A DNA stretch of 64,000 nt from DASRAU01 sp035638075 (GTDB taxonomy: Bacteria; Acidobacteriota; Polarisedimenticolia; Gp22-AA2): the NCBI GenBank assembly GCA_035638075.1, contig DASRAU010000014.1, positions 16,597 to 80,596 on the forward strand. The letters run 5' to 3'. The translations under genes and the position numbers were made by a program. The notes below the pieces were generated by a model, which did no database searches, was not told where the DNA came from, and saw only the letters and a program-made list of their open reading frames with translations. This document shows, in pieces, positions 22,572 through 31,370 of this stretch; position 1 is the first letter of the stretch, and every line of letters starts with the position of its first letter.

Positions 22572-25500
22572 ATGGGGATCCGACTCGATCGACGCCGGCG
22601 CATCGCCGCCGGTCTGGCCGCGCTCGCCGCGGCGATCTGGCTGCTCTGCGGCCTGAAGCGCGTTCCTGACGACGACGGCCGGGCGGCGGTCCTCGACTCG
22701 CCCCTCGGGTTCGTCGACCCGGTGCGGGCCGCCCCGGGGTGGCACCTCGTCCCGCCGGGTCTCCTCCGCCTGTCGTTCTACCCGGTCCGCGCCGTCACCC
22801 TGTCGATCCCGGGGCGGATCGGCACGGAGCCCCTGCGCACCCGCGACGGCAGCGACGTCGACGCGGACCTGCTCCTGCGCTACCGCGTCGACGACGACCG
22901 TCTCTTCGAGCTGCACCGCCGGCTCGGGCCGCGTTACGAGCAGCAGGGGGTCGCGCTCTGGGCGCGCGAGGCGCTGCGGCAGGCGCTCGGCTCCGCCGCC
23001 TACTCCGAGGTGTCGGGAGAAAGGACCAGCGGCGTCCAGGACGCCATCGGCCGCGCCCTCGCCGATCGCCTGCGCGACGAAGGTCTGGTGCTGCAGTCGT
23101 GCGAGGTCGGCCGCATCCGCCTGCGCCATCCGGCGGCGGGCGAGGCGGCGACCGGACCGCTGCCCGCCGGCCGGGTGCTCGTGGTCGGCTTCGACGGCGC
23201 CGACTGGAACGTCATCGACCCGCTGCGCAAGGCGGGCCGGATGCCCCGGCTCGACAAGCTGGTGCGCGAAGGGGTGCGGTCGCGCCTCAAGACCATTTCC
23301 CCGATGCTGTCCCCGGTGCTGTGGACGAGCATGGCCACCGGGGTCGTGCCGCAGCGTCACGGCATCCTGGATTTCGTCGTCTCGACCGGCCGCGACGGCG
23401 AGGAGGCGCCGGTCTCCTCGGCCCAAAGGCGCGTCAAGGCCTTCTGGAACATCCTGAGCGAGCGTGGGCTTTCGGTGGGGGTCACCGGCTGGTGGGCGAC
23501 GGCGCCCGCCGAGCAGGTCAACGGCTACATCGTCTCCGATCGCGTCGCATATCAGCTCATCGGCGTGCGCCCGGTGGAGGAGCGCGATCGCCGCGGCAAG
23601 GTGTCGCCACCGGCCGATGATGACGCGGTCGTCGCCGCGACCGTCGCTCCCGACGCCGTCACACCCGCCGACCTCGAGCCCTTCGTGAGAAATGCCGGGG
23701 ACCTGTCGGGCCTGTCGGACAAGGAAACGAGGCTGGTGGACGATCTCCGGACGGCGATCGCCTCGGGGCGGACCTACACCGCGGCGGCCCTGGCGCTCGA
23801 AGCGCGGCACCATGCGGACCTCACGGCCGTTTACTTCGAGGGGACCGACACCGTGGCGCACCTGTTCATGCCCTACGCTCCGCCGCCGCTTCCCGGGATC
23901 GATGCGGCCGCGCAGCGCCGCTTCGGCCGTGCGGTGGACGCCGAATACGAGGAGGCGGATCGGCTGCTCGGGCGCCTGATTGACGGCATCACCCCCGCGA
24001 CCGTGGTGGTCCTTTCGGACCATGGCTTCCGCACCGGGGACAACCGGCCGCGCACCGAGTCCCGACCCGGCTACGGCATCGCCGCCGACTGGCACCGCCA
24101 GTACGGCATCGCCGTGTTCAACGGCCCGGCGTTCCGTCGCGGCGTCGAGCTGGACGAGGTCTCGCTCCTCGACATTGCGCCGACGCTCCTGAGGCTCGTC
24201 GGGCTGCCGGTGGGGGAGGACATGGACGGACGCCCGGTGGCGGACGCGTTCGATCCCGCCTGGCTCCGGGGCCACCCCGATTCCTACATCGCGTCCTGGG
24301 AGAAAACGGCGGGCGGGACGACGCCCACGGTCATGGCCGCCGCCGCGCCGGTGCCCCCGGGCTCGCCGGATCCGGTCCGCGCGACCGCACCGGGCAGTCC
24401 GGTTGCGTCCGCTTCCGGCAGCGTGGTGACGCCCGCGCCGAAACCGGCGGTCGCGCCAGCCGTCGCCGCAGCGGGGGACGGCACGGCCGACGCGGAAGGC
24501 GACGCCGAGCGCATCGAAAAGCTCCGCTCGCTCGGCTACATCGCGGGCACCGGCAGCCCGAATGCCCACAACAATCGCGGCGCGGCGCTGTTGTTCCAGG
24601 GACGGGCGCAGGAGGCGCTCGCGGAGTTCCAGCAGGCGATCGCGGCGCACGAGGACCTGTCGATCGCGCGGCTCAACATGGCCCGCGCCCGCATCGAGCT
24701 GCGCGATTACGATGGCGCGCTCCAGGACATCGCCACGCACGTCCAGCGCCAGCCCCGCTCGCGCGACGCCGAATACCTGCGCGGCCGCATTGCGGAGCGC
24801 CGCGGTCATCCCGACGAAGCGGAGAGCGACTACCAGGCCGCGCTGGCCATCGACCCGAACTTCACCGAGGCGCGCAATGACCTGGGCCTGCTGCGCGAGC
24901 GGCAGGGGCGGCATGACGAGGCGCTGGCGGAATTCCGCCGGGTCGTGACCATCGACCCGGAATTCGGCGAGGCCTACAACAATATCGGCATCGTGCTGCG
25001 CGGCCGGGGGGAGAAGGCGGCGGCGGCCGATGCCTTCCGCCGCGCCATCAAGGCGACCCCCGGCTTCGCCGGTGCCTACAGCAATCTGGCCGTGCTGCTC
25101 GAGGACGACAAGGAGTACGCCGAGGCGGAGACGCTCCTGCGCCAGGCGGTGCAGCACGCACCGAAAGATGCCGACATCCGCAGCAACCTGGGAGCGCTCC
25201 TGCACCTGATGGGCCGCGACGAGGAGGCCGTGCGGGAGCTGGAGCGGGCCAGTGCGCTGGACCCGAAGTCGGCCTCCGCCTTCAACAACCTCGGCACGGC
25301 GCTGGGGCAGCTCGGACGCACTGCGGAGGAGGTCGCGGCCTACCGTCGCGCCGTCTCGCTCGACCGAAACTCGGCCGAGGCGCACTACAACCTCGGACGG
25401 GTTCTGCAGCGGAACGGCCAGGAAGAGGAGGGAAGGGTGGAGCTCGAGGCCGCGCGCGACCTCAAGCCGAAAGACCCGGATCTGGTCCGCCGGATCGAGG

Positions 25501-25583
25501 AGGCCCTCGCCGAAGGAGACTCCGGTGCGGGTGCCCCGGCCGGGGCGTCCCGGCCCGAGTCGTCGAGCGGAGGCGGCCGATGA
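22572..25583 (+). CDS. Membrane-anchored SPFH-like / type I phosphodiesterase / TPR fusion protein
   Basis: The 1003-residue protein has four parts. A single N-terminal helix (about 10-27) serves as anchor. Residues about 36-190 look like an SPFH/prohibitin domain: a GWHLVPPG strand, LRYRVDDD, and a long helix pair ending with a DEGLVLQS strand. Residues about 200-590 form an alkaline-phosphatase-superfamily phosphodiesterase, with metal Asp209 in VVGFDGADW, a Ser nucleophile position near 247, and HGI and SDHGFR later. About nine TPR repeats fill 660-990, after a Pro/Ala-rich linker. The phosphodiesterase-TPR pairing occurs in Acidobacteriota-like genomes. The SPFH addition is unusual. The substrate is unknown, though such proteins often act on glycans or lipids at the membrane. 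Confidence 0.8.
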   Translation: MGIRLDRRRRIAAGLAALAAAIWLLCGLKRVPDDDGRAAVLDSPLGFVDPVRAAPGWHLVPPGLLRLSFYPVRAVTLSIPGRIGTEPLRTRDGSDVDADLLLRYRVDDDRLFELHRRLGPRYEQQGVALWAREALRQALGSAAYSEVSGERTSGVQDAIGRALADRLRDEGLVLQSCEVGRIRLRHPAAGEAATGPLPAGRVLVVGFDGADWNVIDPLRKAGRMPRLDKLVREGVRSRLKTISPMLSPVLWTSMATGVVPQRHGILDFVVSTGRDGEEAPVSSAQRRVKAFWNILSERGLSVGVTGWWATAPAEQVNGYIVSDRVAYQLIGVRPVEERDRRGKVSPPADDDAVVAATVAPDAVTPADLEPFVRNAGDLSGLSDKETRLVDDLRTAIASGRTYTAAALALEARHHADLTAVYFEGTDTVAHLFMPYAPPPLPGIDAAAQRRFGRAVDAEYEEADRLLGRLIDGITPATVVVLSDHGFRTGDNRPRTESRPGYGIAADWHRQYGIAVFNGPAFRRGVELDEVSLLDIAPTLLRLVGLPVGEDMDGRPVADAFDPAWLRGHPDSYIASWEKTAGGTTPTVMAAAAPVPPGSPDPVRATAPGSPVASASGSVVTPAPKPAVAPAVAAAGDGTADAEGDAERIEKLRSLGYIAGTGSPNAHNNRGAALLFQGRAQEALAEFQQAIAAHEDLSIARLNMARARIELRDYDGALQDIATHVQRQPRSRDAEYLRGRIAERRGHPDEAESDYQAALAIDPNFTEARNDLGLLRERQGRHDEALAEFRRVVTIDPEFGEAYNNIGIVLRGRGEKAAAADAFRRAIKATPGFAGAYSNLAVLLEDDKEYAEAETLLRQAVQHAPKDADIRSNLGALLHLMGRDEEAVRELERASALDPKSASAFNNLGTALGQLGRTAEEVAAYRRAVSLDRNSAEAHYNLGRVLQRNGQEEEGRVELEAARDLKPKDPDLVRRIEEALAEGDSGAGAPAGASRPESSSGGGR

Positions 25584-26476
25584 CCCGCCGCCGGCTGGCG
25601 GTCGCGCTCCTGGTGACGCTGGGTCTGGCGGCAGCGGCGGGGGAGACCGCGCTGCGGGCGCAGGAGAGGGTGCGTGAATCCGTTCCTCTCACCCTCTACC
25701 AGCTGATGGCCCGCGCGCCCCTCGTTCTGCATGGGCGCATCGTCCATGGCGCCATCAAGCTGGTCGAGGTGAAAGTTTTGGAAAACTTCCGCGGGACGGC
25801 TCCGGCCGAGGACATCCGCCTCGATTTCCGCGATCTGAACCTCCAGACCGCCGGCAAGGATCAGATCAACTTCGCCGACGGCGACGAGTACGTCTTTTTT
25901 CTCTCCCGCCCGAACTTCCGCAAGCCGACGAAGAAGAAGGAGAACATCCTCGAGCTGTACCACGGGCGCGACGGCTTCCTCCGCCTGCCGCCCGAGGGCG
26001 CGGGGGAGGTCATCGAGGCGGTGCGCCAGCTCGCCTCGGTCATGGCGCTGCCGGCCGGGGAGCAGGCGCAGGCGCTGCGACAGCGGGCCCAGCAGCGCAA
26101 CGCTCTTCTGCAGACGACGGCGATCGACGAGTTGATGCGGCTGCAGGAAGGGGACCGGGACGACCTCGACTGGCTGCAGAGGATCGTGCGGGACTCCGAC
26201 CCGGGCGTGCGTGGGCGAGCCGCCGCACTCATGGCGCGCGTCTTCCAGGGGCTCCCGGCCGCTTCGGCCGAGCAGGAGCGGCCGTCTTTGGAGTCGATTC
26301 GCGAGCGGGCGCACGGCGACCCGGATGCGACCGTTCGCGTCGCTTCGGTGAAGGCGCTCGGGTCATGGCCGGAACGCGACCAGGTCGTGCCGGACCTGCA
26401 GGCGATCGGCGGCAGCGACGCCTCGCAGGACGTCCGTTACGAGGCGCGCCGCCTTCTTTACCTCTGGGGCCGCTGA
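25580..26476 (+). CDS. Secreted protein with C-terminal HEAT-like helices, function unknown
   Basis: The 298-residue protein has a signal peptide (about 1-28, cleavage near ALRAQ). A beta-rich domain to about residue 130 contains PLVLHGRIVHGAIKLVEVKV and ends in a Lys-rich loop. The rest is helical, with HEAT-like segments DPGVRGRAAALMARV and DATVRVASVKALGSW. The ATG overlaps the stop of the fusion gene upstream as ATGA, so it is likely made with it and may work with it in the periplasm. I do not recognise the family of the N-terminal domain. It ends one base from the convergent lptFG stop. Confidence 0.6.
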   Translation: MTRRRLAVALLVTLGLAAAAGETALRAQERVRESVPLTLYQLMARAPLVLHGRIVHGAIKLVEVKVLENFRGTAPAEDIRLDFRDLNLQTAGKDQINFADGDEYVFFLSRPNFRKPTKKKENILELYHGRDGFLRLPPEGAGEVIEAVRQLASVMALPAGEQAQALRQRAQQRNALLQTTAIDELMRLQEGDRDDLDWLQRIVRDSDPGVRGRAAALMARVFQGLPAASAEQERPSLESIRERAHGDPDATVRVASVKALGSWPERDQVVPDLQAIGGSDASQDVRYEARRLLYLWGR

Positions 26477-26477
26477 T

Positions 26478-28964
26478 TCAGGTCGGGGTCTTGAGCAGCA
26501 GGTAGGTCCCGGCGCCGAGGAAGAGAAGGTTGGGCGCCCAGGCCGCGAGGAACGCCGGCATCAGCCCGGTTCCTCCCAGGGCGCTCGTCGCCGAAAACAC
26601 CAGGAAGTAGATCGCCGCGAGCAGGATGGCGATGGCGACGCCATAGAGCGACCCGTGCCGCCCCATCCGGAAGCAGAAGGGGAGTCCGAGGATGACGAGG
26701 GTGAGGGGCACGAGTGGAAACGACGTTTTGTTGTAGAGGTCGACCTTGAGCTCCTGCGCCTCGTAGCCGCGCTGCTCGAGGTCGTGGACGAGCCGCCGCA
26801 GCTCGTTGAAGTTCATCTGCTCGGGCTTCTTCCATTCCTTCACGAAGAAGCCTTCGTTCTCGGGGAACTCGTACCGCTTCTCGGCGAACCGCTCGAAGGT
26901 CTCGCCGGTCGTCCCGAATTCGCGGAACCAGCCGTCGTGGAGCACCCAGCCGGTCGCGTCGCGTACCGCGCTGCGCGCATAGAGCCGGCCGCGCATCTCG
27001 AACGAGGCCGGATCGAGGAGGTAGACCGAGAACCCTTCGAAGGTGCCGCTGCTCGGAAGCGCCGGCAGGGAGGGGAGGGCCGGGGCGACGTAGTTGCGGA
27101 AGTTGAACAGGCGTCCGCCTTCGCCGAAGACCCAGCGCCGGTCTCCGATGGCGTACGAGCGCGGGCTCCTCCCGTGGATGATGTCGTTGATGCGGAAGTA
27201 CTCCTGGTTCGAGTACGGGACGACGTAGTCATAGTTCACGTAGGCGAGAACGCTCGTCACCACCGTGGCGAGGATGACCGGCACCGCGAGACGGTAGATG
27301 CTGGTCCCGCCCGCCTTCACCGCCGTGACCTCGTTGAAGCGGGACATCAGCCCGTAGGTCAGGAGCGCCGCCATCAGACAGGAGATCGGGATGACCTGCG
27401 ACAGGATCCAGGGCATGCGGTACGCGAGATAGGTCAGCGCCAGGGTCATGGGTTGCTGCCGCTCCACCATCTCGTCGAGGATGCCGACGAACTCGTACAC
27501 CAGGAACAGGGTGAAGAACGACACGATGCAGCCGGACAGGATGAGCAGGAACCGCTTCAGGATGTCCCGGTCGAGCGTCGTGCTGAACGACACGATCATC
27601 AGGACGAGCAGGAGGCCGACCGCCAGGAAGGGAGTCAGGAGCACCGCGCCGATGCCGATCAGGGCCGCGCCGAGAGCGACCACCGTGCGCCACAGCTTCG
27701 AGTCCAGCGGCCGGCCGGCGTGCTCGACCCCCACGCTCCACTCGGAGGCGCGCCGCCGTCCCCGGAACATCCGGCGGAACCGGGAGGGGACCAGGACCGT
27801 CGGGTTGAGCCCTTCGCTGCGCTCCCGCGTCAGGAAGAGGATCATCCCGAGCACGAGAAGGATGACGTGCGGGCCCCACATGCCGACCCAGGGGGACATC
27901 CGGCCCTCGCGGACCATCTGCTGTCCCGACGTGGACAGCAGCCAGTAGACGATGACGACGCAGATGCTGAGGCTGAACCCGGACCCCTTGCCGCCGCGGC
28001 GGTTGGCGATGCCGAGCGGCAGGCCGAGGAAGGCGAGCGACAGGCAGGCGAACGGCAGGGAAAAGCGCGCGTGGATTTCGGCCAGGATGGTGCCGACGAC
28101 GCGGTCCTTGGTCGGTCCGGCCTCGAGCGCGTCGGCCTGCCGGATGGATCCGTTGAGGTCGGTGACGCTCTGCTCGCCGTAGTTGCGCGGCGCCGGCCGG
28201 GACAGGATGCCCATCTTCATCCGCCAGGTGTCGTCCGGCCCACGGACGATGCGCTGGCGGTCGAAGTGGCTGATCTGGTAGCTCTCCGGCTCGCCCGGCG
28301 TCATGGTGTGGTTGGTGCCATTCTCGAGCAGGAACTCGACGACGCCTTCCTTGCGGCTGTAGCCGATCTGCGCCCTGTGGGCGAGTGTCACGACCTCGCG
28401 GCCTTCGGCGTCGGTCTGGTGCAGGAACACCCGCCCCAGGAAGTCGCCTTCCTGGTAGACGTTGTCGGCGTAGACCAGGAGCCCGGGCACCTGCTCGAAG
28501 AAGACCCGCGGCTTGATCTCCCGGCGTAAGTCTGCCGAGTAGAGCTGCTGGCTCATGAGCCGGCGCTGCTTGTAGCGGGCCTGCGGGTCGGCCAGCAGCG
28601 TCAGCGCCAGGCTCGCCGCAAAACAGATCCCTGCCAGGAACATCACCGGCACCAGGACCCGGCGGTACGACACCCCCGAAGCGCGCAGGGCGACGAGTTC
28701 GCTGTCGGCCGAGAGCCGTCCGATGCCGATGAGAATCCCGAGCAGCAGCGCCATCGGCAGGGTCATCTCGAGGATGCGCGGCATCAGGTAGCTCAGGAGC
28801 TTGAGGACGATGTGGATGGGGATGTCTTTCTTGATCGCCAGCTCCGCCATCTGGAAGAGGGCGTTCATGAGAAAGACGAGGATGTAGAGGACGAGCCCCA
28901 GGGCCGAGGGGCTGAGGACCTCGCGGAAGACGTAACGCTCCAGGCGCAGCGGCAGGATTCGCAC
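26478..28964 (-). CDS. Fused LptF-LptG lipopolysaccharide export permease
   Basis: A single 828-residue frame holds two YjgP/YjgQ permease units. The first (about 1-385) runs from VFREVLSPSALGL through an MTLPMALLLGIL helix, a periplasmic jellyroll, and closing helices near FSLPFACLSLAFLGLPLGI. A linker follows, then the second (about 430-828): VYEFVGILDEM, IPISCLMAALLTYGLMSRFNEVTAVKAGG, jellyroll, and SFPLVPLTLVILGLPF. LptF and LptG usually come from two genes and pair with LptB to lift LPS out of the inner membrane; here both halves are one chain. The GTG start has no ribosome site and lies about 11 bases from a -10 box. Confidence 0.9.
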   Translation of the reverse strand: MRILPLRLERYVFREVLSPSALGLVLYILVFLMNALFQMAELAIKKDIPIHIVLKLLSYLMPRILEMTLPMALLLGILIGIGRLSADSELVALRASGVSYRRVLVPVMFLAGICFAASLALTLLADPQARYKQRRLMSQQLYSADLRREIKPRVFFEQVPGLLVYADNVYQEGDFLGRVFLHQTDAEGREVVTLAHRAQIGYSRKEGVVEFLLENGTNHTMTPGEPESYQISHFDRQRIVRGPDDTWRMKMGILSRPAPRNYGEQSVTDLNGSIRQADALEAGPTKDRVVGTILAEIHARFSLPFACLSLAFLGLPLGIANRRGGKGSGFSLSICVVIVYWLLSTSGQQMVREGRMSPWVGMWGPHVILLVLGMILFLTRERSEGLNPTVLVPSRFRRMFRGRRRASEWSVGVEHAGRPLDSKLWRTVVALGAALIGIGAVLLTPFLAVGLLLVLMIVSFSTTLDRDILKRFLLILSGCIVSFFTLFLVYEFVGILDEMVERQQPMTLALTYLAYRMPWILSQVIPISCLMAALLTYGLMSRFNEVTAVKAGGTSIYRLAVPVILATVVTSVLAYVNYDYVVPYSNQEYFRINDIIHGRSPRSYAIGDRRWVFGEGGRLFNFRNYVAPALPSLPALPSSGTFEGFSVYLLDPASFEMRGRLYARSAVRDATGWVLHDGWFREFGTTGETFERFAEKRYEFPENEGFFVKEWKKPEQMNFNELRRLVHDLEQRGYEAQELKVDLYNKTSFPLVPLTLVILGLPFCFRMGRHGSLYGVAIAILLAAIYFLVFSATSALGGTGLMPAFLAAWAPNLLFLGAGTYLLLKTPT

Positions 28965-28975
28965 GACGGAACGGC

Positions 28976-29004
28976 ATCCTAGGCCGCGTTCCGCAGGTCG
29001 TCAA
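28976..29004 (-). promoter_or_regulatory. Promoter of the fused lptFG gene
   Basis: On the minus strand: TTGACG (29004-28999), 17 bases, TAGGAT (28981-28976). The predicted transcript start is only about five bases before the GTG at 28964, so the mRNA would be nearly leaderless. Confidence 0.6.
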
Positions 29005-29113
29005 CGCCCCGCCGGAATCCATTCACAGGCGCAGAAATCGCCGTCCACAGCCGGCCCACAGCGCCGAAAACCGCGCCGCCGTTCGGTTCCCACGACCCCG
29101 CTTTCAACGTCCG

Positions 29114-29127
29114 ATAAGACATCTTAT
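29114..29127. repeat. Perfect inverted repeat ATAAGA-CA-TCTTAT
   Basis: Six-base arms around a two-base centre in an AT-rich patch of the parAB-lptFG gap. The size and symmetry fit a dimeric regulator's operator, but no promoter is placed around it with confidence. Confidence 0.35.
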
Positions 29128-29636
29128 GTAAAGCTGGGGGTGGCGAGGCGGCGGGCAAGTCACAGGAAAGGGTTCGCAGCGAGGTCCACGGACGGAGGCT
29201 GCATGGCAAGGTCCTCAGTCATCGCATGGGCCAGGCGTGGATTGTCGACAAGCGTGGGTCGAACGAGGCATCCAGCTCGCGGCGGCGACCGGATGGGTTG
29301 GCTGTGGCGCTGGGATTCAGCGCCCGCTTCCAGGCCCAGGTCAGAGGGCCTTTCCACCATGAAGGATCCCGTAGGACGTGAATGAACCACGAGCCGGCAG
29401 CGTTGGATGCCTGACGCAAATCGCCCTCTGCCGGTCTCCGAACCCCAGGACTGATATCGCTGGCGGCTATTCAAGGATCGCGTCTGGTCAGCTCAACACG
29501 AGACACCAGACCAACCGCAGCGACATCAGCCATGATCCTGACCAGGCGGTCGAGACTGAACCCAGCGCTCTCGAACTCGAATGACCAGGTAGCCCCATGC
29601 CATGGCGCTGTTCCTGGACAGACGCAATCCCTGTGG

Positions 29637-29658
29637 AAATGTCGGCGCGCCGACATTT
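29637..29658. repeat. 22-base perfect palindrome downstream of parB
   Basis: AAATGTCGGCG followed by its exact complement. As RNA it would give a nine-pair stem with a CGCG loop; T-runs flank both sides, so it may end transcription in both directions, or bind a dimeric protein. It starts 46 bases beyond the parB stop. Confidence 0.5.
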
Positions 29659-29704
29659 TCGTCAGCGGGCGCGAATCGGGTCGTGTGGGGAGTTTTAAGA
29701 CTGG

Positions 29705-30529
29705 CTAGGATTTCTGCAGCTGCTCGATCAGATCCTGCAGGGTCTGGATGATCTCGTCCTTCGAGACCTCGGAGCGGCGGAATCGGATGTTGAGGAAGAA
29801 CTTGCTGTCCTGCGGCTTGAACCGGAACAAGAAGCCGCGCGGACGACCAGCCGTCTGCTTCTCCTTGTCCTTCATCTTGCGTACGTCATCGCGCGTCAAA
29901 CCCGACCGGCGAATCTCGAGGATCATGGCCGCCATCGCTTCGGGGTTTCCGAGGCGGGCTACCTGGAGAAGCGTCGAGCGGGTCGCAATCCCCGCCTCGC
30001 GGCAGATGCCACGCAGCTCGGTCGGGATGTTGTTGAGGCTGAGGGTCTCGGTGATCGAGGTGCGCGACTTCCCCAGCTTCTTGGCGATCTCCTCGTGGGT
30101 GTACAGGAACTTCTCGGTCAGCTTCTGCAGCCCGTCGGCCTCCTCGAACGGATCGAGATCGAGGCGCTGGAGGTTCTCGATGAGGCTGATCTCGAGGACG
30201 CCGCGGTCATCGACGTCGAGCTCGATGCAGGGCACCTGCGAGAGTCCGGCCTGGAGGGAAGCGCGGTAGCGACGCTCCCCCGCGATGATCTGGAACTTCT
30301 CCCCTGCCGGCCGGACCAGCACCGGCTCGAGCACGCCCTTCTCCTTGATCGACGAGACGAGGTCGGTGATGTCGCCGAACATCTTGCGCGGCTGATCCGG
30401 ATTCGGGATGAGCTGATCGATCGGGATGAGTCGGCCGATACTTTCGGACGGTCCGGCGACCAGGTTGTCCACGAAGTGCTGATCGTGCCGCATCCGGCGG
30501 TTCGTCGGCAGGCCGCGCTGCTTAGACAC
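29705..30529 (-). CDS. parB: ParB/Spo0J-family partition protein
   Basis: The 274-residue protein contains the ParB N-terminal CTPase fold with GERRYRAS near 86-93 and the region LIENLQRLDLDPFEEADG, then a helix-turn-helix (THEEIAKKLGKSRTSITETLSLN). The C-terminal part (KFFLNIRFRRSEVSKDEIIQTL) is short and not obviously the standard dimerisation domain. I start at the GTG at 30529, nine bases after AGGAGG, rather than the TTG at 30535, which is too close to it. It overlaps the parA end by eight bases. It would load on parS sites near the origin; no parS is recognisable in this window. Confidence 0.88.
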   Translation of the reverse strand: MSKQRGLPTNRRMRHDQHFVDNLVAGPSESIGRLIPIDQLIPNPDQPRKMFGDITDLVSSIKEKGVLEPVLVRPAGEKFQIIAGERRYRASLQAGLSQVPCIELDVDDRGVLEISLIENLQRLDLDPFEEADGLQKLTEKFLYTHEEIAKKLGKSRTSITETLSLNNIPTELRGICREAGIATRSTLLQVARLGNPEAMAAMILEIRRSGLTRDDVRKMKDKEKQTAGRPRGFLFRFKPQDSKFFLNIRFRRSEVSKDEIIQTLQDLIEQLQKS

Positions 30530-31277
30530 GTCCAATGACCTCCTCGGAGAGCTTGTAGTACTCGAGCGCCCCGGTGGAGTGGGGAGCGAAGGTGAAGATG
30601 GGTTCCTTGTAGGCCGGGCTTTCCTCGAGCCGGACGCTGCGCGAGATGATGGTCCGGAAGACCTTCTTCCCGAACACCTCGTTGATGTGGTTGCGAATGT
30701 CCCGACCGAGGATCGTCCGCTTGTCGTGGATGGTGATGACCACCCCGAGGAACTCGAGCGTGGGATTGGCGCGCGCCCGAATCTTCTCGACGGTCTCGAG
30801 CAAATCGTCGGTGCCCTCGAGGGCGAAGTAGGACGACTGAATCGGCACGAGCAGGTGCGAGGCCGCCACCAGCGAGTTGACCGTCATGAGGCCGAGCGTC
30901 GGAGGCGTATCGATGATGATGTACTTGAATTCCTTCACGACGCTCTTGAGGCGGTCCTTCAGCCGGAAGTGGCTGTCGATGTCCCCCAGCAGCTTGCTCT
31001 CGAACTTCGCCAGGTTGATGCGCGCCGGCACGACCGACAGGTGCTTGTACGCCGTCTTGCAGACGGCATCCTTGACCGTCTTGTCCTCGTCGGTCAGCGC
31101 CTCGTAGATCGAGGTCTGGATCTGCTCCGGGTCGAGGAAGGACAGCGTGGCGTTGCCCTGGGGATCGAGGTCGAGGAGGAGGGTTTCGTAGCCCTTCTGG
31201 GCGAGCGCGGCGGCGAGGTTGATCGAGGTCGTGGTCTTGCCCACGCCTCCCTTCTGGTTGGCGATGGCCAGGATCAC
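30522..31277 (-). CDS. parA: ParA/Soj-family partition ATPase
   Basis: The 251-residue protein has the deviant Walker A KGGVGKTT near residues 9-16, Walker A' LLLDLDPQGNAT near 35-46 and Walker B YIIIDTPP. The length and lack of an N-terminal HTH are those of chromosomal Soj-type ParA. It binds DNA non-specifically with ATP and segregates ParB-bound DNA. The GTG start has only a weak purine stretch before it. The 93-base upstream spacer is AT-rich, without a confident promoter. Confidence 0.93.
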   Translation of the reverse strand: MILAIANQKGGVGKTTTSINLAAALAQKGYETLLLDLDPQGNATLSFLDPEQIQTSIYEALTDEDKTVKDAVCKTAYKHLSVVPARINLAKFESKLLGDIDSHFRLKDRLKSVVKEFKYIIIDTPPTLGLMTVNSLVAASHLLVPIQSSYFALEGTDDLLETVEKIRARANPTLEFLGVVITIHDKRTILGRDIRNHINEVFGKKVFRTIISRSVRLEESPAYKEPIFTFAPHSTGALEYYKLSEEVIGRV

Positions 31278-31370
31278 TCTGGGAAGGCCCCCGTGGCTCT
31301 GCGGATTGAAGGTGACGTACGACCGGCCGTGCTACAGCGACGATAAGTCTTTTGTTGTCAGTTATTTACG

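Larger units (their letters stand above)
29005..29704 (+). other. Lower-GC gap of about 700 bases beside parAB, no convincing gene
   Basis: The stretch is visibly less GC-rich than the rest and has only short frames. Near 29030-29072 and 29631-29640 are several sequences like imperfect DnaA boxes (ATTCACAG, GTCCACAG, GCCCACAG, CTGTGGAAA). It also holds two perfect inverted repeats listed separately. A minus-strand frame at about 29471-29656 contains FSLDRLVRIMADV, a faint echo of HTH_37-type antitoxins; it may be a decayed gene. I see no parS-like 16-mer. Confidence 0.45.

Noticed and set aside
26655..28529. 624-residue plus-strand open frame
   Set aside because: Antisense to the lptFG fusion; product is a Glu/Asp/Arg/His-rich shadow.
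29471..29656. Antitoxin gene with HTH_37-like end
   Set aside because: Only a dozen residues resemble the family, the start is not supported and no toxin gene is next to it.
29005..29704. Replication origin
   Set aside because: The DnaA-box-like strings are each two or more bases off consensus and no dnaA, dnaN, gyrB or mnmG is near; kept only as a question.
29705..31370. parS sites in or near parAB
   Set aside because: No copy close to the 16-base consensus palindrome was seen.
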